DNA of 64,000 nt from Leptospira meyeri (GCF_004368965.1 NZ_SORO01000001.1:310001-374000); one strand, 5' to 3'. Shown: positions 24,861 through 34,060, numbered from the stretch's first letter. The notes: generated by a model from the sequence alone, not told the origin. Made by a program: numbers and translations.

Positions 24861-25634
24861 ATGAAGGTCATTTCGATATCCAATATCAAAGGGGGGAGTG
24901 GAAAGTCTACTACAGCTGCTCACTTAGCATGTGCCCTTGCCAGACGGGGCAAAACTTTGGTCATCGACATGGACATGCAGGGGGATTTGACGGACTTTTG
25001 TCTGCCTGACTTGGACCTTGCCCAATTGGATGAATCCAATGTGATGAGTGTTCTCCTTGGAATGAAGAGGATAACCGATTGTATTCGAGAAACTAAAACA
25101 TTCGATGTGTTGCCATCCACACTTAGTTTAGCAAAACTCACCAAATACAATCCTGATGCAACGAGCCTTTGCCTTCAATTCAAACGAGCATTAGAAGAAG
25201 TACGAAACAAATATAAATTTGTGGTCATCGATACACCGGGTTCTGCCAAACATGAACTCACCACTGCCATTTATAATTCAGAACTGATTTTGATTCCGGT
25301 GACTCCGAGTAAGTGGACCATCCGAGCTGTAAATTTGCTTCTTGATGAAATTTCGCAAACAGAAACTATCTTTAGCCAAAAGAAAAAAATTGCATTTGTT
25401 CCTTCCTGGTTTGGACCTTCTAAAAAACACAGAGACTTGCTGGACAAACTAAAGCAAATCGAAGAAATTCCTTCGCTTTGCGAAATTCCTAAATCAGAAA
25501 CCATCAAAACGAAAACAGAAAAACAAGAACCGCTAAAAAAAGATAGCAATGCTTGGCATGCCTTTGATGTGTTAGCTGACGAATCCATTGCTCTTGTTGA
25601 TCCAGAGAATTCGATTCTTTCTATGAAACCTTAA
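24861..25634 (+). CDS. ParA-family ATPase
   Basis: The 257-aa protein starts MKVISISNIKGGSGKST, a deviant Walker A of the ParA/MinD type with the signature lysine (KGGSGKST, 10-17). Walker A' lies in VIDMDMQGDL and Walker B in VVIDTPGS. The start here gives the standard ParA N-terminus; an earlier ATG/GTG adds a non-family leader. No parB or parS-like neighbour is present, so it may position another cargo or act in an unrelated process. It stands alone between divergent and convergent genes. Confidence 0.88.
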   Translation: MKVISISNIKGGSGKSTTAAHLACALARRGKTLVIDMDMQGDLTDFCLPDLDLAQLDESNVMSVLLGMKRITDCIRETKTFDVLPSTLSLAKLTKYNPDATSLCLQFKRALEEVRNKYKFVVIDTPGSAKHELTTAIYNSELILIPVTPSKWTIRAVNLLLDEISQTETIFSQKKKIAFVPSWFGPSKKHRDLLDKLKQIEEIPSLCEIPKSETIKTKTEKQEPLKKDSNAWHAFDVLADESIALVDPENSILSMKP

Positions 25635-25670
25635 TTGGAGACGAGGACGGTTTCAGAGACACAACTAAAG

Positions 25671-27035
25671 TTATTTAGTTTCTTTTGGATGTGATTTAGA
25701 AGATTGGTTTCTTTTTCTTTCTTCAGCAATCCCTTGGATGTGTTTTGCAAAATCTGGGTGATGTTTTAAAATTTCATTAAACCGATCTTTTCCCAAAGTA
25801 TACACATCACAATAAGATCCCGCTCGAATCGTTGCCGTTCGTAACGAATCATCAATCAAACTCATCTCTCCAAAAAAAGAACCGGAGTTGAGTGTTGCGA
25901 GTAATTCGCCAGAATTCTCTTTGATGACTTCTACATGCCCTTTTGATAAAAAGTACATATTGTGCGGAACATCACCTTCTCTAAAGATGACATCACCTTT
26001 CATATAGAATGATGGTTTTAGTTCTAATACTACTTCTCTTTTTAGTTCTTCTGGTGCATTTTTGAAAAATGGGACCACAGAAATCAAATGATTATGCAAA
26101 AACATGGAAACATCAATTTTTATTCCCGATGGCAGTTGGTTCCAGATTTCGGTTTCATCGATTCCATGTTTGTTTTCCCAAAGATTTACATAGTAGGAAC
26201 GAATGCGGTTCGCAAGATTAGGTGGTAATTTTTTATATTTAATAAAACTATCAATTGTATTTAACTTTTCTTGGAAAGTGACCCGTGAAATATCTAAATT
26301 GGAAAGTAAAGTAGCAATATTACCAATGACATATCCATAAATACCTACACCTAAAATCATCACCCCCATTGTATAAATGGTTTGGCTGTTTGTCACTGGC
26401 GTGATGTCCCCATACCCAATGGTTGTGAGTGTCGTCACAGACCAATACAAAGCACGGATGTATCGAGTGGTGATGTCTTTGTCAGGTAAAAAATCCGGTC
26501 CTAGGTGGATCCACCCGCAAGCCACCCAATGCGCAAAAAGACTTGTCCAATAAACGAAAAAAATCAACCGAAAGGTCATGGGATTAATGACTTCGACCAG
26601 TTTGAAACGGTCATCGGAATCAGCTCCTAATGCCAAAAGACGAAGTGACTTAAAAAGTTCAAATACTCGAACTGATCGGAGGAGTCGTAGAATTTTTAAA
26701 CTATCGGTAACTCCGAAATACTGGAAAAAAAATCCTCCAAAAAGGTCGAACGGAAAGGCAGATAAAAAATCAATGAGAAACCAAGAGCGTAAATACGTTT
26801 TTGTTACTATCTTTCTATTATGAATGAGGAGTCTGTCTTTTAAAATTGCTGTGTTAAAATTTAAGATTACATCAATTCCAAATACAATTTGGATCGCCCT
26901 TTCAAAGTAGTTCACACCGGCGGATAGTTTATAATGAAAAACCAAACGAACGGGGACTTCTATGGCAAAGTAGGTTATACAGACAAATACAAATAGATCC
27001 CAGATTCGTTTGTATGGGGAATTTGGATGGATCAT
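25671..27035 (-). CDS. Cyclic-nucleotide-gated K+ channel
   Basis: The protein (454 aa) has six membrane segments, an arginine-rich S4-like helix (SLKILRLLRSVRVFELFK), a pore with the K+ filter TIGYGD (205-210) and a C-terminal cyclic-nucleotide-binding domain (about 312-437, GEMSLIDDSLRTATIRAG). It should pass potassium and be gated by cAMP or cGMP. I chose the ATG of MIHPNSPYKR; the longer frame runs back through the ybaB start region on the other strand and is unlikely. The start overlaps nothing but sits 80 bases from ybaB, divergent. Confidence 0.9.
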   Translation of the reverse strand: MIHPNSPYKRIWDLFVFVCITYFAIEVPVRLVFHYKLSAGVNYFERAIQIVFGIDVILNFNTAILKDRLLIHNRKIVTKTYLRSWFLIDFLSAFPFDLFGGFFFQYFGVTDSLKILRLLRSVRVFELFKSLRLLALGADSDDRFKLVEVINPMTFRLIFFVYWTSLFAHWVACGWIHLGPDFLPDKDITTRYIRALYWSVTTLTTIGYGDITPVTNSQTIYTMGVMILGVGIYGYVIGNIATLLSNLDISRVTFQEKLNTIDSFIKYKKLPPNLANRIRSYYVNLWENKHGIDETEIWNQLPSGIKIDVSMFLHNHLISVVPFFKNAPEELKREVVLELKPSFYMKGDVIFREGDVPHNMYFLSKGHVEVIKENSGELLATLNSGSFFGEMSLIDDSLRTATIRAGSYCDVYTLGKDRFNEILKHHPDFAKHIQGIAEERKRNQSSKSHPKETK

Positions 27036-27114
27036 AGTTTCATTATCGACATGGATAAGTTTTATATTTGCCTTCTTTTTAAGAAAAATAATCCTGAAAG
27101 GAAAAGAGGTGATT

Positions 27115-27435
27115 ATGTTCGGTGGAGCGGGCGGAAACAAGTTTGATATGCTCAAACAGATGAAAAAAATGCGATCGCAGGTGAAAACCATGGAAAAGGA
27201 ACTTGCCGGTCTAAATTTCGTAGGAATTTCAAAAAACAAACTTCTCTCTGTGACTTTGGACGGAAAGTTCCAAATGAAATCCATTCAGATTGAAGATGAA
27301 CTGCTTGATAAAAAAGATAAGAATCTATTAGAAAAGTCCATTCAAGAAGCTTATACGAAGGCCTTGCTGGATGCCCAAGCTGGAGCCGCAAAACAAATGC
27401 AGGCCATGGGTGGATTTCCAGGACTTGGAATGTAA
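27115..27435 (+). CDS. ybaB: YbaB/EbfC nucleoid-associated protein
   Basis: This 106-aa protein is a small DNA-binding homodimer of the YbaB/EbfC family. It has the Gly-rich start (MFGGAGGNKFDMLKQMKKM), a long basic helix and a C-terminal helix ending in QAMGGFPGLGM. GAGGTGATT just before the ATG fixes the start. Unlike in many bacteria it is not next to dnaX or recR here. Two terminator hairpins follow. Confidence 0.92.
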   Translation: MFGGAGGNKFDMLKQMKKMRSQVKTMEKELAGLNFVGISKNKLLSVTLDGKFQMKSIQIEDELLDKKDKNLLEKSIQEAYTKALLDAQAGAAKQMQAMGGFPGLGM

Positions 27436-27456
27436 ACGATTTCGGAACGGTATAAA

Positions 27457-27520
27457 AAAAGCCTACATTGCGTATGTAGGCTTTTATGAAAAAAAAAGGG
27501 ACATTCTGTCCCTTTTTTTT
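27457..27520. terminator. Two tandem terminator hairpins
   Basis: The first hairpin is AAAAGCCTACAT (27457-27468) with ATGTAGGCTTTT (27474-27485). The second has eight A, GGGACA, loop TTC, TGTCCC and eight T (27490-27520). Both are symmetric, so they can stop transcription from ybaB on the plus strand and from the OmpA-like gene on the minus strand. Confidence 0.9.
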
Positions 27521-27534
27521 ATGTCCAGACTTGA

Positions 27535-28266
27535 TTAGCTTGCGGGAACGATTTCCACTTCCACACGTCGGTTGGATCCATCTTTAGGATCAACACCTTT
27601 CAACGGTGTCGAAGAACCAAGTCCTTCTATGGTTCCAATTCGTTTGTTTTCCACCCCGTTGCTAGTGAGTGCATTTTTTGCAGTCACGGCTCGGTCCTTC
27701 GAAAGACTGAGGTTGAGATCTTCTGAGCCGGTTTTGTTGGCATGGCCAGAGATATTGATTTTGGTTTCTGGATAAGCCGCAAGTGCTTCGGCCAACTTAT
27801 CAATATTTTCTTTTCCTTTTCCTTTGAGGTCAGCTTTTCCATCTTCGAAAGCAATCCCTCCATCCATCGTCGCAGTAAGAGCAACTGTTTCTCCACCTCT
27901 TTCACTTTTAGTAAGAGTGATTCCTTGTTTTTTCATCTCTTCTGCCATGTTTTCGTACATAGTATTGAGATAAAAACCAGTTCCAAGCCCAGCCAAACAA
28001 CCCGCACCTAAACCAACAATTTTACCTTTGTTTTGTGGCTTTTTCTTTTCCATTGCCAATGATTCTTTGATTTGTCTTTGGAAATCATTCTTTTTGTTTT
28101 TGGTATCTTTTTTACGTTGTGCTTCATCATAAACCGCACCAAGCGCAAGACCAACACCGCAACCAATGGAAGTACTAAGGATGAGTCTTTTTGTATTGTC
28201 AGATAATCCACAAGAGATTGTGGAAAGTAATGATAGGGAAAGAATTCCTGAGATGATTTGTTTCAA
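27535..28266 (-). CDS. OmpA-family lipoprotein
   Basis: The 243-aa protein has a lipoprotein signal (SLLSTISC), two glycine-zipper segments (GCGVGLALGAVYDE and LGAGCLAGLGTGFY) and a C-terminal OmpA domain (about 135-240, with ETKINISGHANKTG and SNRRVEVEI). The domain binds peptidoglycan, so the protein links the membrane to the cell wall. The gene is monocistronic between the flaB terminator and the tandem hairpins. Confidence 0.88.
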   Translation of the reverse strand: MKQIISGILSLSLLSTISCGLSDNTKRLILSTSIGCGVGLALGAVYDEAQRKKDTKNKKNDFQRQIKESLAMEKKKPQNKGKIVGLGAGCLAGLGTGFYLNTMYENMAEEMKKQGITLTKSERGGETVALTATMDGGIAFEDGKADLKGKGKENIDKLAEALAAYPETKINISGHANKTGSEDLNLSLSKDRAVTAKNALTSNGVENKRIGTIEGLGSSTPLKGVDPKDGSNRRVEVEIVPAS

Positions 28267-28314
28267 AGTGATTGTCCTCGCTTACACTCGCTAAGTATAA
28301 GGACAAAGTTTGAA

Positions 28315-28344
28315 GAAATCCTCCTTGTTTGCAAGGAGGATTTC
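28315..28344 (-). terminator. Strong terminator after flaB
   Basis: GAAATCCTCCTTG (28315-28327) pairs with the complementary 13 bases at 28332-28344 around a 4-base loop. On the minus strand it follows the flaB stop by 20 bases and is followed by TTTCTTC. Confidence 0.85.
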
Positions 28345-28363
28345 CGTTTCTTTTTCGATCGGA

Positions 28364-29212
28364 TTAGTATCTGTCCGTGAGGAGTTTTACTACGGATTCC
28401 GGTCGTAGGTTTGCTTGGGCAAGCATTGCCACTCCTGATTTGGTAAGGATTTGGTTTTTCGAATACTCAACCATTTCCGTGGCCATATCAGCATCCCTTA
28501 CTTGCGATTCAGAGGAAACAATGTTCACGTAGTTGTTACTCAGTGATTTCAATGTTAAATCCAATCGGTTGTAATAGGCTCCGAGGTCTGATCTTAGACG
28601 ATTCACCTTGGTGATGGCATCATCCAAAACTTGGAGTGAGTCGGAAGCTTTGTTTGGGGTAGAAAGGGTCAACTTGTTTCCAGCTTGTTTCAGTTTGAGA
28701 GAAGAACTTGTCATCGTATTGATATAAAGTTCAATTTTCTCTGAACCATTTGTACCCACTTGTAAAGTCATTGGATTTTTGGAAGAACGAGAAAATCTTC
28801 CATCCAATGGTTTGATTTTGTTAAACTCTGCAGAAGTTCCGATTCGTTCCACTTCTTCGACAAGTTGAGATACTTCTAACTGGACAAGTTTCCTGTCTTC
28901 GTTCGAATAAATCCCGTTTGACGACTGAACGGAAAGTTCACGTAACCTCTGTAAGATTGAGTTTACTTGGTCTAAAGATCCTTCAGTGACTTGAAGAAAC
29001 GACATACCATCCTGGGTATTTCGTTCTGCTTGGCTAAGTCCCCGAATTTGTGATCTTAATTTTTCGGACACAGCGAATCCAAGAGAATCATCCCCTGGTC
29101 TGTTGATTCGCATACCCGTTGCTAGGTGCTCCATGGACTTGTCCATGTCACGACCGGTATTCGTGAGCGCTCGTTTTGCAACAAGCGCACTGATGTTGTG
29201 ATTGATAATCAT
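28364..29212 (-). CDS. flaB: Flagellin FlaB, periplasmic flagellum core
   Basis: This 282-aa flagellin has the typical spirochaete length and conserved ends: MIINHNISALVAKRALTNT at the start and AQANLRPESVVKLL near the C-terminus. It lacks the variable middle domain of enterobacterial flagellins, as expected for periplasmic flagella. I chose the ATG at 29212, which is preceded by AGGAGGGTG; the longer frame adds eight residues. A promoter and a strong terminator frame the gene as a single unit. It is one of several flaB copies expected in such genomes. Confidence 0.97.
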   Translation of the reverse strand: MIINHNISALVAKRALTNTGRDMDKSMEHLATGMRINRPGDDSLGFAVSEKLRSQIRGLSQAERNTQDGMSFLQVTEGSLDQVNSILQRLRELSVQSSNGIYSNEDRKLVQLEVSQLVEEVERIGTSAEFNKIKPLDGRFSRSSKNPMTLQVGTNGSEKIELYINTMTSSSLKLKQAGNKLTLSTPNKASDSLQVLDDAITKVNRLRSDLGAYYNRLDLTLKSLSNNYVNIVSSESQVRDADMATEMVEYSKNQILTKSGVAMLAQANLRPESVVKLLTDRY

Positions 29213-29359
29213 TGTCACACCCTCCTGTGTGTCCATGACCCGCCTGTTTCCCTACATGCGGAGAAAAGTAAAAACCACTGCCCAGGAGTCCGTTTCCATC
29301 GGGAAGAGAAGGGGTTGCCTGCCCTTGGTTCTTCCGTGAATTTTGCCTTTCCAGATGAT

Positions 29360-29387
29360 TCTATACCAAAAAACTAAGGTCTGTAAA
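29360..29387 (-). promoter_or_regulatory. Sigma-70-type promoter of flaB
   Basis: On the minus strand TTTACA (29382-29387) is followed by 16 bases and TATAGA (29360-29365). This resembles a sigma-70 promoter rather than a FliA/sigma-28 box, and implies a leader of about 140 bases. Confidence 0.6.
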
Positions 29388-29416
29388 GAAGATTTAAGGA
29401 CAAGAGGAGTCAGAAA

Positions 29417-29983
29417 TTGAAAATCTACACCAAATTTGGCGATGGTGGTCAGACCTACCTTGCCTCCGGAATCAAAGTTTCCAAAACAGATCCAAGAGTG
29501 GATCTTTATGGAAGTTGTGATGAATTGAATAGTACCCTTGGCCTTGCGTTATCCTTTGCCAAAGACCTTCGTTTAGAGTCGCACTTTCTTGAGTATTTAA
29601 AGAGCATTCAAAGTTTTCTTTTTGAAATTGGATCGGAACTTGCAGGATATGTGCCAAGGGATTCAAAAGAGGGAACAGTGGTTCACGCATCTGATGTTGA
29701 AAGTTTGGAAAAAGAAATAGATCGTTTGATGGAAGTTCTTCCAGAGATTAAATTTTTTATTCTTCCAGGAGGATCTTCGATGGCAAGTGCTCTCCATATC
29801 GCTCGTACGATTTGTAGACGTTTAGAAAGAGACTTACTTGTTTTTATTGAATCTGGAGGAGAAATCCATTCCGATTTACGAATTTATCTTAATCGTCTTT
29901 CTGATTATTTATTTGCAGCAGCACGTTTTGTGAATCATGCACTAGGACAAGAGGAAACCATTTGGAAAAGCAGGACCAAATAG
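29417..29983 (+). CDS. pduO: PduO-type cob(I)alamin adenosyltransferase
   Basis: The enzyme moves the adenosyl group of ATP to cob(I)alamin to make coenzyme B12. The 188-aa protein has the PduO signature: KIYTKFGDGGQT at the start, then YGSCDELNSTLG, FILPGGSSMAS and the RLERDLLV...YLNRLSDYLF block. It starts at TTG with AGAGGAG upstream. Its 3' end overlaps the POT transporter gene by 22 bases, so the two are probably coupled. No B12 riboswitch structure is apparent in the short leader. Confidence 0.93.
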   Translation: MKIYTKFGDGGQTYLASGIKVSKTDPRVDLYGSCDELNSTLGLALSFAKDLRLESHFLEYLKSIQSFLFEIGSELAGYVPRDSKEGTVVHASDVESLEKEIDRLMEVLPEIKFFILPGGSSMASALHIARTICRRLERDLLVFIESGGEIHSDLRIYLNRLSDYLFAAARFVNHALGQEETIWKSRTK

Positions 29984-31305
29984 AATCACACAAACACCCC
30001 AAGGGAATCACTCCACTTTTTCTCACTGAAATGTGGGAAAGGCTCAGTTACTACGGAATGAGGGCCCTCCTGGTTTTGTATTTAGTAAAGTCGCTTGGAT
30101 TTTCTGATGCAGACGCCGGGGCTGTGTACGCATTTTATACTAGTTTTGTTTATCTAACGCCTGTTCTTGGTGGATATCTAACAGACAGGTTCCTCAGTTA
30201 TCAATTTTCTATTTATTTAGGAAGTTTTTTAATGTTATGTGGTCATATTTCTTTGGCTTTTTCTGATTTGTCTTTTTTTTATTTTGGTCTTGTTCTGTTA
30301 GCTTTAGGAAATGGATTTTTTAAACCCAATATGTCTACCATCTTTGGAAGGTTGTACAATGAAAAGTCTGGTTTACGAGACAGTGGGTTTACCATTTTTT
30401 ATATGGGAATTAATTTAGGTGGTCTTATCGGTCCTATCATTTGTGGCAGTTTAGGGGAACAAGTGGATTGGCATTTGGGTTTTTTATCCGCAGGTGTTGG
30501 TATGGGTATTGGAATGATCGTATTTTATTTTGGAAGTAAACGATTGCCGAATACCATTTGGAAAAAAGGAAACGATCTTTCATTGCCATCTAATGCGGGT
30601 TTGTCGGATCATCAAACCAAACCAAAAATTTTACTGATAGTTCTTCTTTCTTTTTTCAGCATATTCTTTTGGATGGCTTTTGAACAAATGGGGTCCTCTC
30701 TTAATTTATTTGCTCTTCGTAATACGGATCGGTCTATTTTGGGTGTAGAGATTCCTGCCTCCGTTTTACAATCCATCAATCCTTTGTTTATCCTACTTTT
30801 TGGACCTCTTGTTTCGATCCTGTGGACTTCTCTTGCAAAAAAAAACAGGAACCCAAATCCTGTTTTGAAATTTGTACTGAGTTTGGTTTTACTTGGAATT
30901 GGATTTCTTGTGATGGTTTTGGCGGCAAAAAATGCGGAAACGGGAATTTCTGTTTCGATTCTTTTTTTGGTATTTGTGTATTTTTGGAATACGTTGAGCG
31001 AACTTTGTCTTTCCCCTGTGGGTTTGTCCTTTGTCAGCCAAATGGCTCCGGTTCAATATGCATCCGTTCTTATGGGAATTTGGTTTTTGTCCAATGCCTT
31101 TGGGCATTATGCAGCAGGAATTTTATCAGGTTACCAAAACCAATGGGGTAGTATGACCATTTTTTACGGTTTTTTTGTCCTATGTTCTTGGTCGGGTGCT
31201 ATTTTGTTATACGGAATCTATGTCTGGAGAAAAAAGTCAATCTTGCACCTGTTAGCAGGTAGTGCAAAAAACGAATCCACCTCTTCCGACTTCAATCGGA
31301 TTTAA
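29962..31305 (+). CDS. POT-family proton-coupled peptide transporter
   Basis: This 447-aa inner-membrane protein of the major facilitator superfamily imports di- and tripeptides with protons. It has the POT motifs: EMWERLSYYGMRALLVLY in helix 1 (ExxER), GGYLTDRFLS after helix 2, and FYMGINLGGLIGP later. About twelve helices are visible. It starts with TTG inside the end of pduO. No regulatory site is seen. Confidence 0.93.
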   Translation: MEKQDQIESHKHPKGITPLFLTEMWERLSYYGMRALLVLYLVKSLGFSDADAGAVYAFYTSFVYLTPVLGGYLTDRFLSYQFSIYLGSFLMLCGHISLAFSDLSFFYFGLVLLALGNGFFKPNMSTIFGRLYNEKSGLRDSGFTIFYMGINLGGLIGPIICGSLGEQVDWHLGFLSAGVGMGIGMIVFYFGSKRLPNTIWKKGNDLSLPSNAGLSDHQTKPKILLIVLLSFFSIFFWMAFEQMGSSLNLFALRNTDRSILGVEIPASVLQSINPLFILLFGPLVSILWTSLAKKNRNPNPVLKFVLSLVLLGIGFLVMVLAAKNAETGISVSILFLVFVYFWNTLSELCLSPVGLSFVSQMAPVQYASVLMGIWFLSNAFGHYAAGILSGYQNQWGSMTIFYGFFVLCSWSGAILLYGIYVWRKKSILHLLAGSAKNESTSSDFNRI

Positions 31306-31324
31306 ATTTCAGAAAGGGATGAAC

Positions 31325-31357
31325 AAAAAATCTAACCCTTGGTTTCTAAAACCAAGG
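31325..31357 (-). terminator. Terminator overlapping the ptsI stop codon
   Basis: CCTTGGTTT (31337-31345) pairs with AAACCAAGG (31349-31357); on the minus strand a T run follows (GATTTTTTG). The stem lies in the last codons and spills just past the stop of the PTS gene. Confidence 0.75.
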
Positions 31358-33059
31358 CTTCTATTTCTTCGAATTTTTCTTCCCCTGCAAGTTGGATCAC
31401 TTGTTCCGCAAGAAGTTTTGCTTTCCAAGTAGAAATCTCTTGTACTTTTTCGCCCACTTCTCTCATCAGTGGTAAAGCAGAACTCAAATCCCGAAACCCA
31501 AGGCCAATGAGGACTGCAGTAAACATTGGATCACTTCCAATTTCTCCACAGATGCTTATGGGTTTCTTTTGGGAATTGGCCACGTCTGCTATGTTTTTTA
31601 ATAACAACAAAAAGACTACCTGCCAAGGATTGTATAAGTCTCCCACCAAATGATTGTTACGTTCAACTGCGAGTAAATATTGTAAAAGATCATTGGTTCC
31701 CACGCTATAAAAATCAACATGATTCCCAAGAAAAGGTAAGTTTAAAGCACAAGCAGGTGTTTCCACCATAATCCCAAGTGGAATTTTTTTTGTGATCACA
31801 AGTCCTGTTTGTTTTAGTTCTTCCAGACATTCTGCAAACAAAACTTTGGTTTGTAAAATTTCGGATCGAGTGGTTATCATCGGTAACATGATTCGCATGG
31901 TTCCGAATTCACTGGCGCGAAGAAGTGCCTTGAGTTGTTCTTTAAAAAAATGAGGGTGGCGGAGGAGGTAACGAATGCCTCTATTTCCAAGAAACGGATT
32001 TTCTTCTTCGTATCCATTTTCCATTTTATCGGCACCAATGTCCCAAACTCGAAACGTTACGGGACGACCTACCATTTTCAGTAGAATTCGTTTATAAACT
32101 GCAAATTGTTCATCCTCTGTGGGTTTGAATTCTACGTATCGAATGAATAAAATTTCCGTTCGAACAAGACCAATCCCATCTGCTCCTTGTTCAAAAGCTA
32201 AATCTACTTCGTCTTCGGAATCTATATTGGCACGAAGGGAAAACTTTTTTCCATCTCTCGTTTTGATTTCCTTTGGGCCGTCACTCACTTCACGAACAGG
32301 TTGGACTTTATGGATATCACTTTTGATTCCAGCAAGTTTGATTTCATCGAGGCCAGGAGATCTGTTGAGAATTCCTTTGGTAGCATCTAATAAAATATAA
32401 TCATCGTCTTCTACGTGTGATGTGATATTTTTTAAACCAACGATTGTTGGGATTCCATAATTTCTTGCGATGATGGCCGTGTGACCTGTTTTTCCTCCGA
32501 AGTCAGTAGCGATTCCCCGAAGCCGACATTTCCCCAGTTGGATCATCTCCGAAGGAGTGATTTCTTTAGCAATTAGGATGACATCATCGGGAATTTTTGT
32601 TTGGTCACTGGCTTTATCCGGATAGAGGTTGGATTCGATTCTTTTTCCAATGTCTAGAATATGATCGGCCCGTTCCCGGAAAAATTCATCCGGAATCGAT
32701 TGGAATTCATCATATAAGGAGCTAACGGCTGTTTCAAGAGCAAGACCCGCCGATTCGTTGTTTTGTGCTATCCTTTCGAAAACGCGAGCTCGAAAGAGTG
32801 GGTCGTTGAGAAAAACGATTTGGGATTCTAAAATTTCGGAAAGTTCTCGGTTCGACTTCGACTTTTGGACAAGGTCCGCTAGATCTTCCTCTGTTTTGGT
32901 TAGTCCTTTTTTTAAGAGTTCAACCTCTTCTTTGATTTCATCGGGAGAAAGATCGGTTCGGTCTTCCCGTTTCCTTTTGGTTTGTTTCCAACGGAAAACC
33001 TTTCCATATACGGTGCCTGGATAGGCGGAAATGCCTTTGAATGTGGTTTTTTCTTCCAT
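31332..33059 (-). CDS. ptsI: PTS enzyme I (PEP-protein phosphotransferase)
   Basis: Enzyme I takes phosphate from PEP and passes it to HPr-like proteins. The 575-aa protein from MEEKTTF has the N-terminal domain with the active histidine in GGKTGHTAIIAR (His193), the PEP-binding TIM barrel (GADGIGLVRTEIL, and RVWDIGADK) and the Cys region near EIGSD. There are no extra GAF domains, so it is not PtsP. A TTG five codons upstream is possible. In leptospires PTS components probably have regulatory roles, since sugar import is limited (inference). lpxC lies 62 bases upstream on the same strand. Confidence 0.93.
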   Translation of the reverse strand: MEEKTTFKGISAYPGTVYGKVFRWKQTKRKREDRTDLSPDEIKEEVELLKKGLTKTEEDLADLVQKSKSNRELSEILESQIVFLNDPLFRARVFERIAQNNESAGLALETAVSSLYDEFQSIPDEFFRERADHILDIGKRIESNLYPDKASDQTKIPDDVILIAKEITPSEMIQLGKCRLRGIATDFGGKTGHTAIIARNYGIPTIVGLKNITSHVEDDDYILLDATKGILNRSPGLDEIKLAGIKSDIHKVQPVREVSDGPKEIKTRDGKKFSLRANIDSEDEVDLAFEQGADGIGLVRTEILFIRYVEFKPTEDEQFAVYKRILLKMVGRPVTFRVWDIGADKMENGYEEENPFLGNRGIRYLLRHPHFFKEQLKALLRASEFGTMRIMLPMITTRSEILQTKVLFAECLEELKQTGLVITKKIPLGIMVETPACALNLPFLGNHVDFYSVGTNDLLQYLLAVERNNHLVGDLYNPWQVVFLLLLKNIADVANSQKKPISICGEIGSDPMFTAVLIGLGFRDLSSALPLMREVGEKVQEISTWKAKLLAEQVIQLAGEEKFEEIEALVLETKG

Positions 33060-33121
33060 CCGTCCCTTTGCCAAAAATACTTTCGGTAAGGCTTCGTTTG
33101 GAAAGTAAAAAAAGAGGGATT

Positions 33122-34030
33122 CTAACGAACCGCTTGTTTTTTAGAAAAGAGCGGAATTCGTTTGCTTTTGAACTGGGTGAGTTCGTTTCCCGTGACTTGG
33201 CTCATAATGCATTTGGCAAGAGAGATGTCTAGAGCATGTCCCGCTTTGGATGCAATGAGGTGGCCACGGAATGGTCTTCCCATCACTGCCAAATCCCCAA
33301 TCAGGTCCAAAATTTTATGGCGAACACATTCGTTGTCGTAACGTAAAGTATCGTTTAGATAGCCGTCATCTGTGAGAACAACCGCATTGTCAAGAGAGCC
33401 ACCCATCGCAAGGCCACGGGCTTGCAAGGCTTCCACATCTTTCAAAAATCCAAAGGTTCTGGCTGGAAGGATGTCTGTTCCTAATATGGATTCGTCAAGG
33501 GTTGTTGTGTAGGATTGTCCTCGCAGAAGTGGGTGGTTAAAATCGATGCTATAAGTGACTTTCAGTTCATCGGAGGGCAACATAACAAGGTATTTGTCTC
33601 CGTCTACAACCCAAATTGGGTTGGAAATCGTAATGGGTTCGATGGTTTCTTCCAAAACCCGAATCCCAGCCGAGCGGATTCCTTCCCAAAACGGCAGGGA
33701 AGATCCATCCATAATTGGAACTTCAACGGAATCAATTTCAAAGATACAATCGGTTATGCCAAGGGTGTGGACTGCAGCAAGAAGGTGCTCGATCGTTTGT
33801 ACTCGGTTGGAACTTCCGTCTCCTATGGTAGTGGCGTTACTTGTGTCGACAACATGGTCGAGAGAGACGGGAATTCGAATTTTTTGGGTCCCTTTGTAGA
33901 GGTAAAAAATAAGTCCTGTATTTGCTTCCGCTGGATGGAGCCTTAATGTCACCATTTTCCCGGAATGGACGCCAATTCCCCTGAGAGTGATGGAGTTTTG
34001 GATCGTTTTTCTGTGTATCACCGTTACCAT
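33122..34030 (-). CDS. lpxC: LpxC, UDP-3-O-acyl-GlcNAc deacetylase
   Basis: LpxC carries out the committed step of lipid A synthesis. The 302 residues carry the zinc and catalytic sites: EHLLAAVHTLG (Glu81, His82), RHKILDLIGD (His238, Asp242, Asp246) and ASKAGHALD (His265). The start MVTVIHRKTIQ is normal for the family. A hairpin in the leader contains the likely ribosome-binding site. Downstream ptsI is on the same strand and could be co-transcribed. Confidence 0.96.
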   Translation of the reverse strand: MVTVIHRKTIQNSITLRGIGVHSGKMVTLRLHPAEANTGLIFYLYKGTQKIRIPVSLDHVVDTSNATTIGDGSSNRVQTIEHLLAAVHTLGITDCIFEIDSVEVPIMDGSSLPFWEGIRSAGIRVLEETIEPITISNPIWVVDGDKYLVMLPSDELKVTYSIDFNHPLLRGQSYTTTLDESILGTDILPARTFGFLKDVEALQARGLAMGGSLDNAVVLTDDGYLNDTLRYDNECVRHKILDLIGDLAVMGRPFRGHLIASKAGHALDISLAKCIMSQVTGNELTQFKSKRIPLFSKKQAVR

Positions 34031-34036
34031 ATTCAG

Positions 34037-34060
34037 TTCCTACTTACAAATTTGTAGGAA
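34037..34060 (-). promoter_or_regulatory. Leader hairpin masking the lpxC ribosome-binding site
   Basis: In the transcript TTCCTAC pairs with GTAGGAA around a 10-base loop. The AGGA of the right arm is the best Shine-Dalgarno, six bases before the ATG. If folded, the stem would hide it; the outer loop (ACAAATTTGT) is itself self-complementary. Control of LpxC amount is common in other bacteria. Confidence 0.5.

Noticed and set aside
29389..29417. Cobalamin riboswitch before the PduO gene
   Set aside because: The leader is too short and overlaps the flaB promoter; no B12-box pattern is present.
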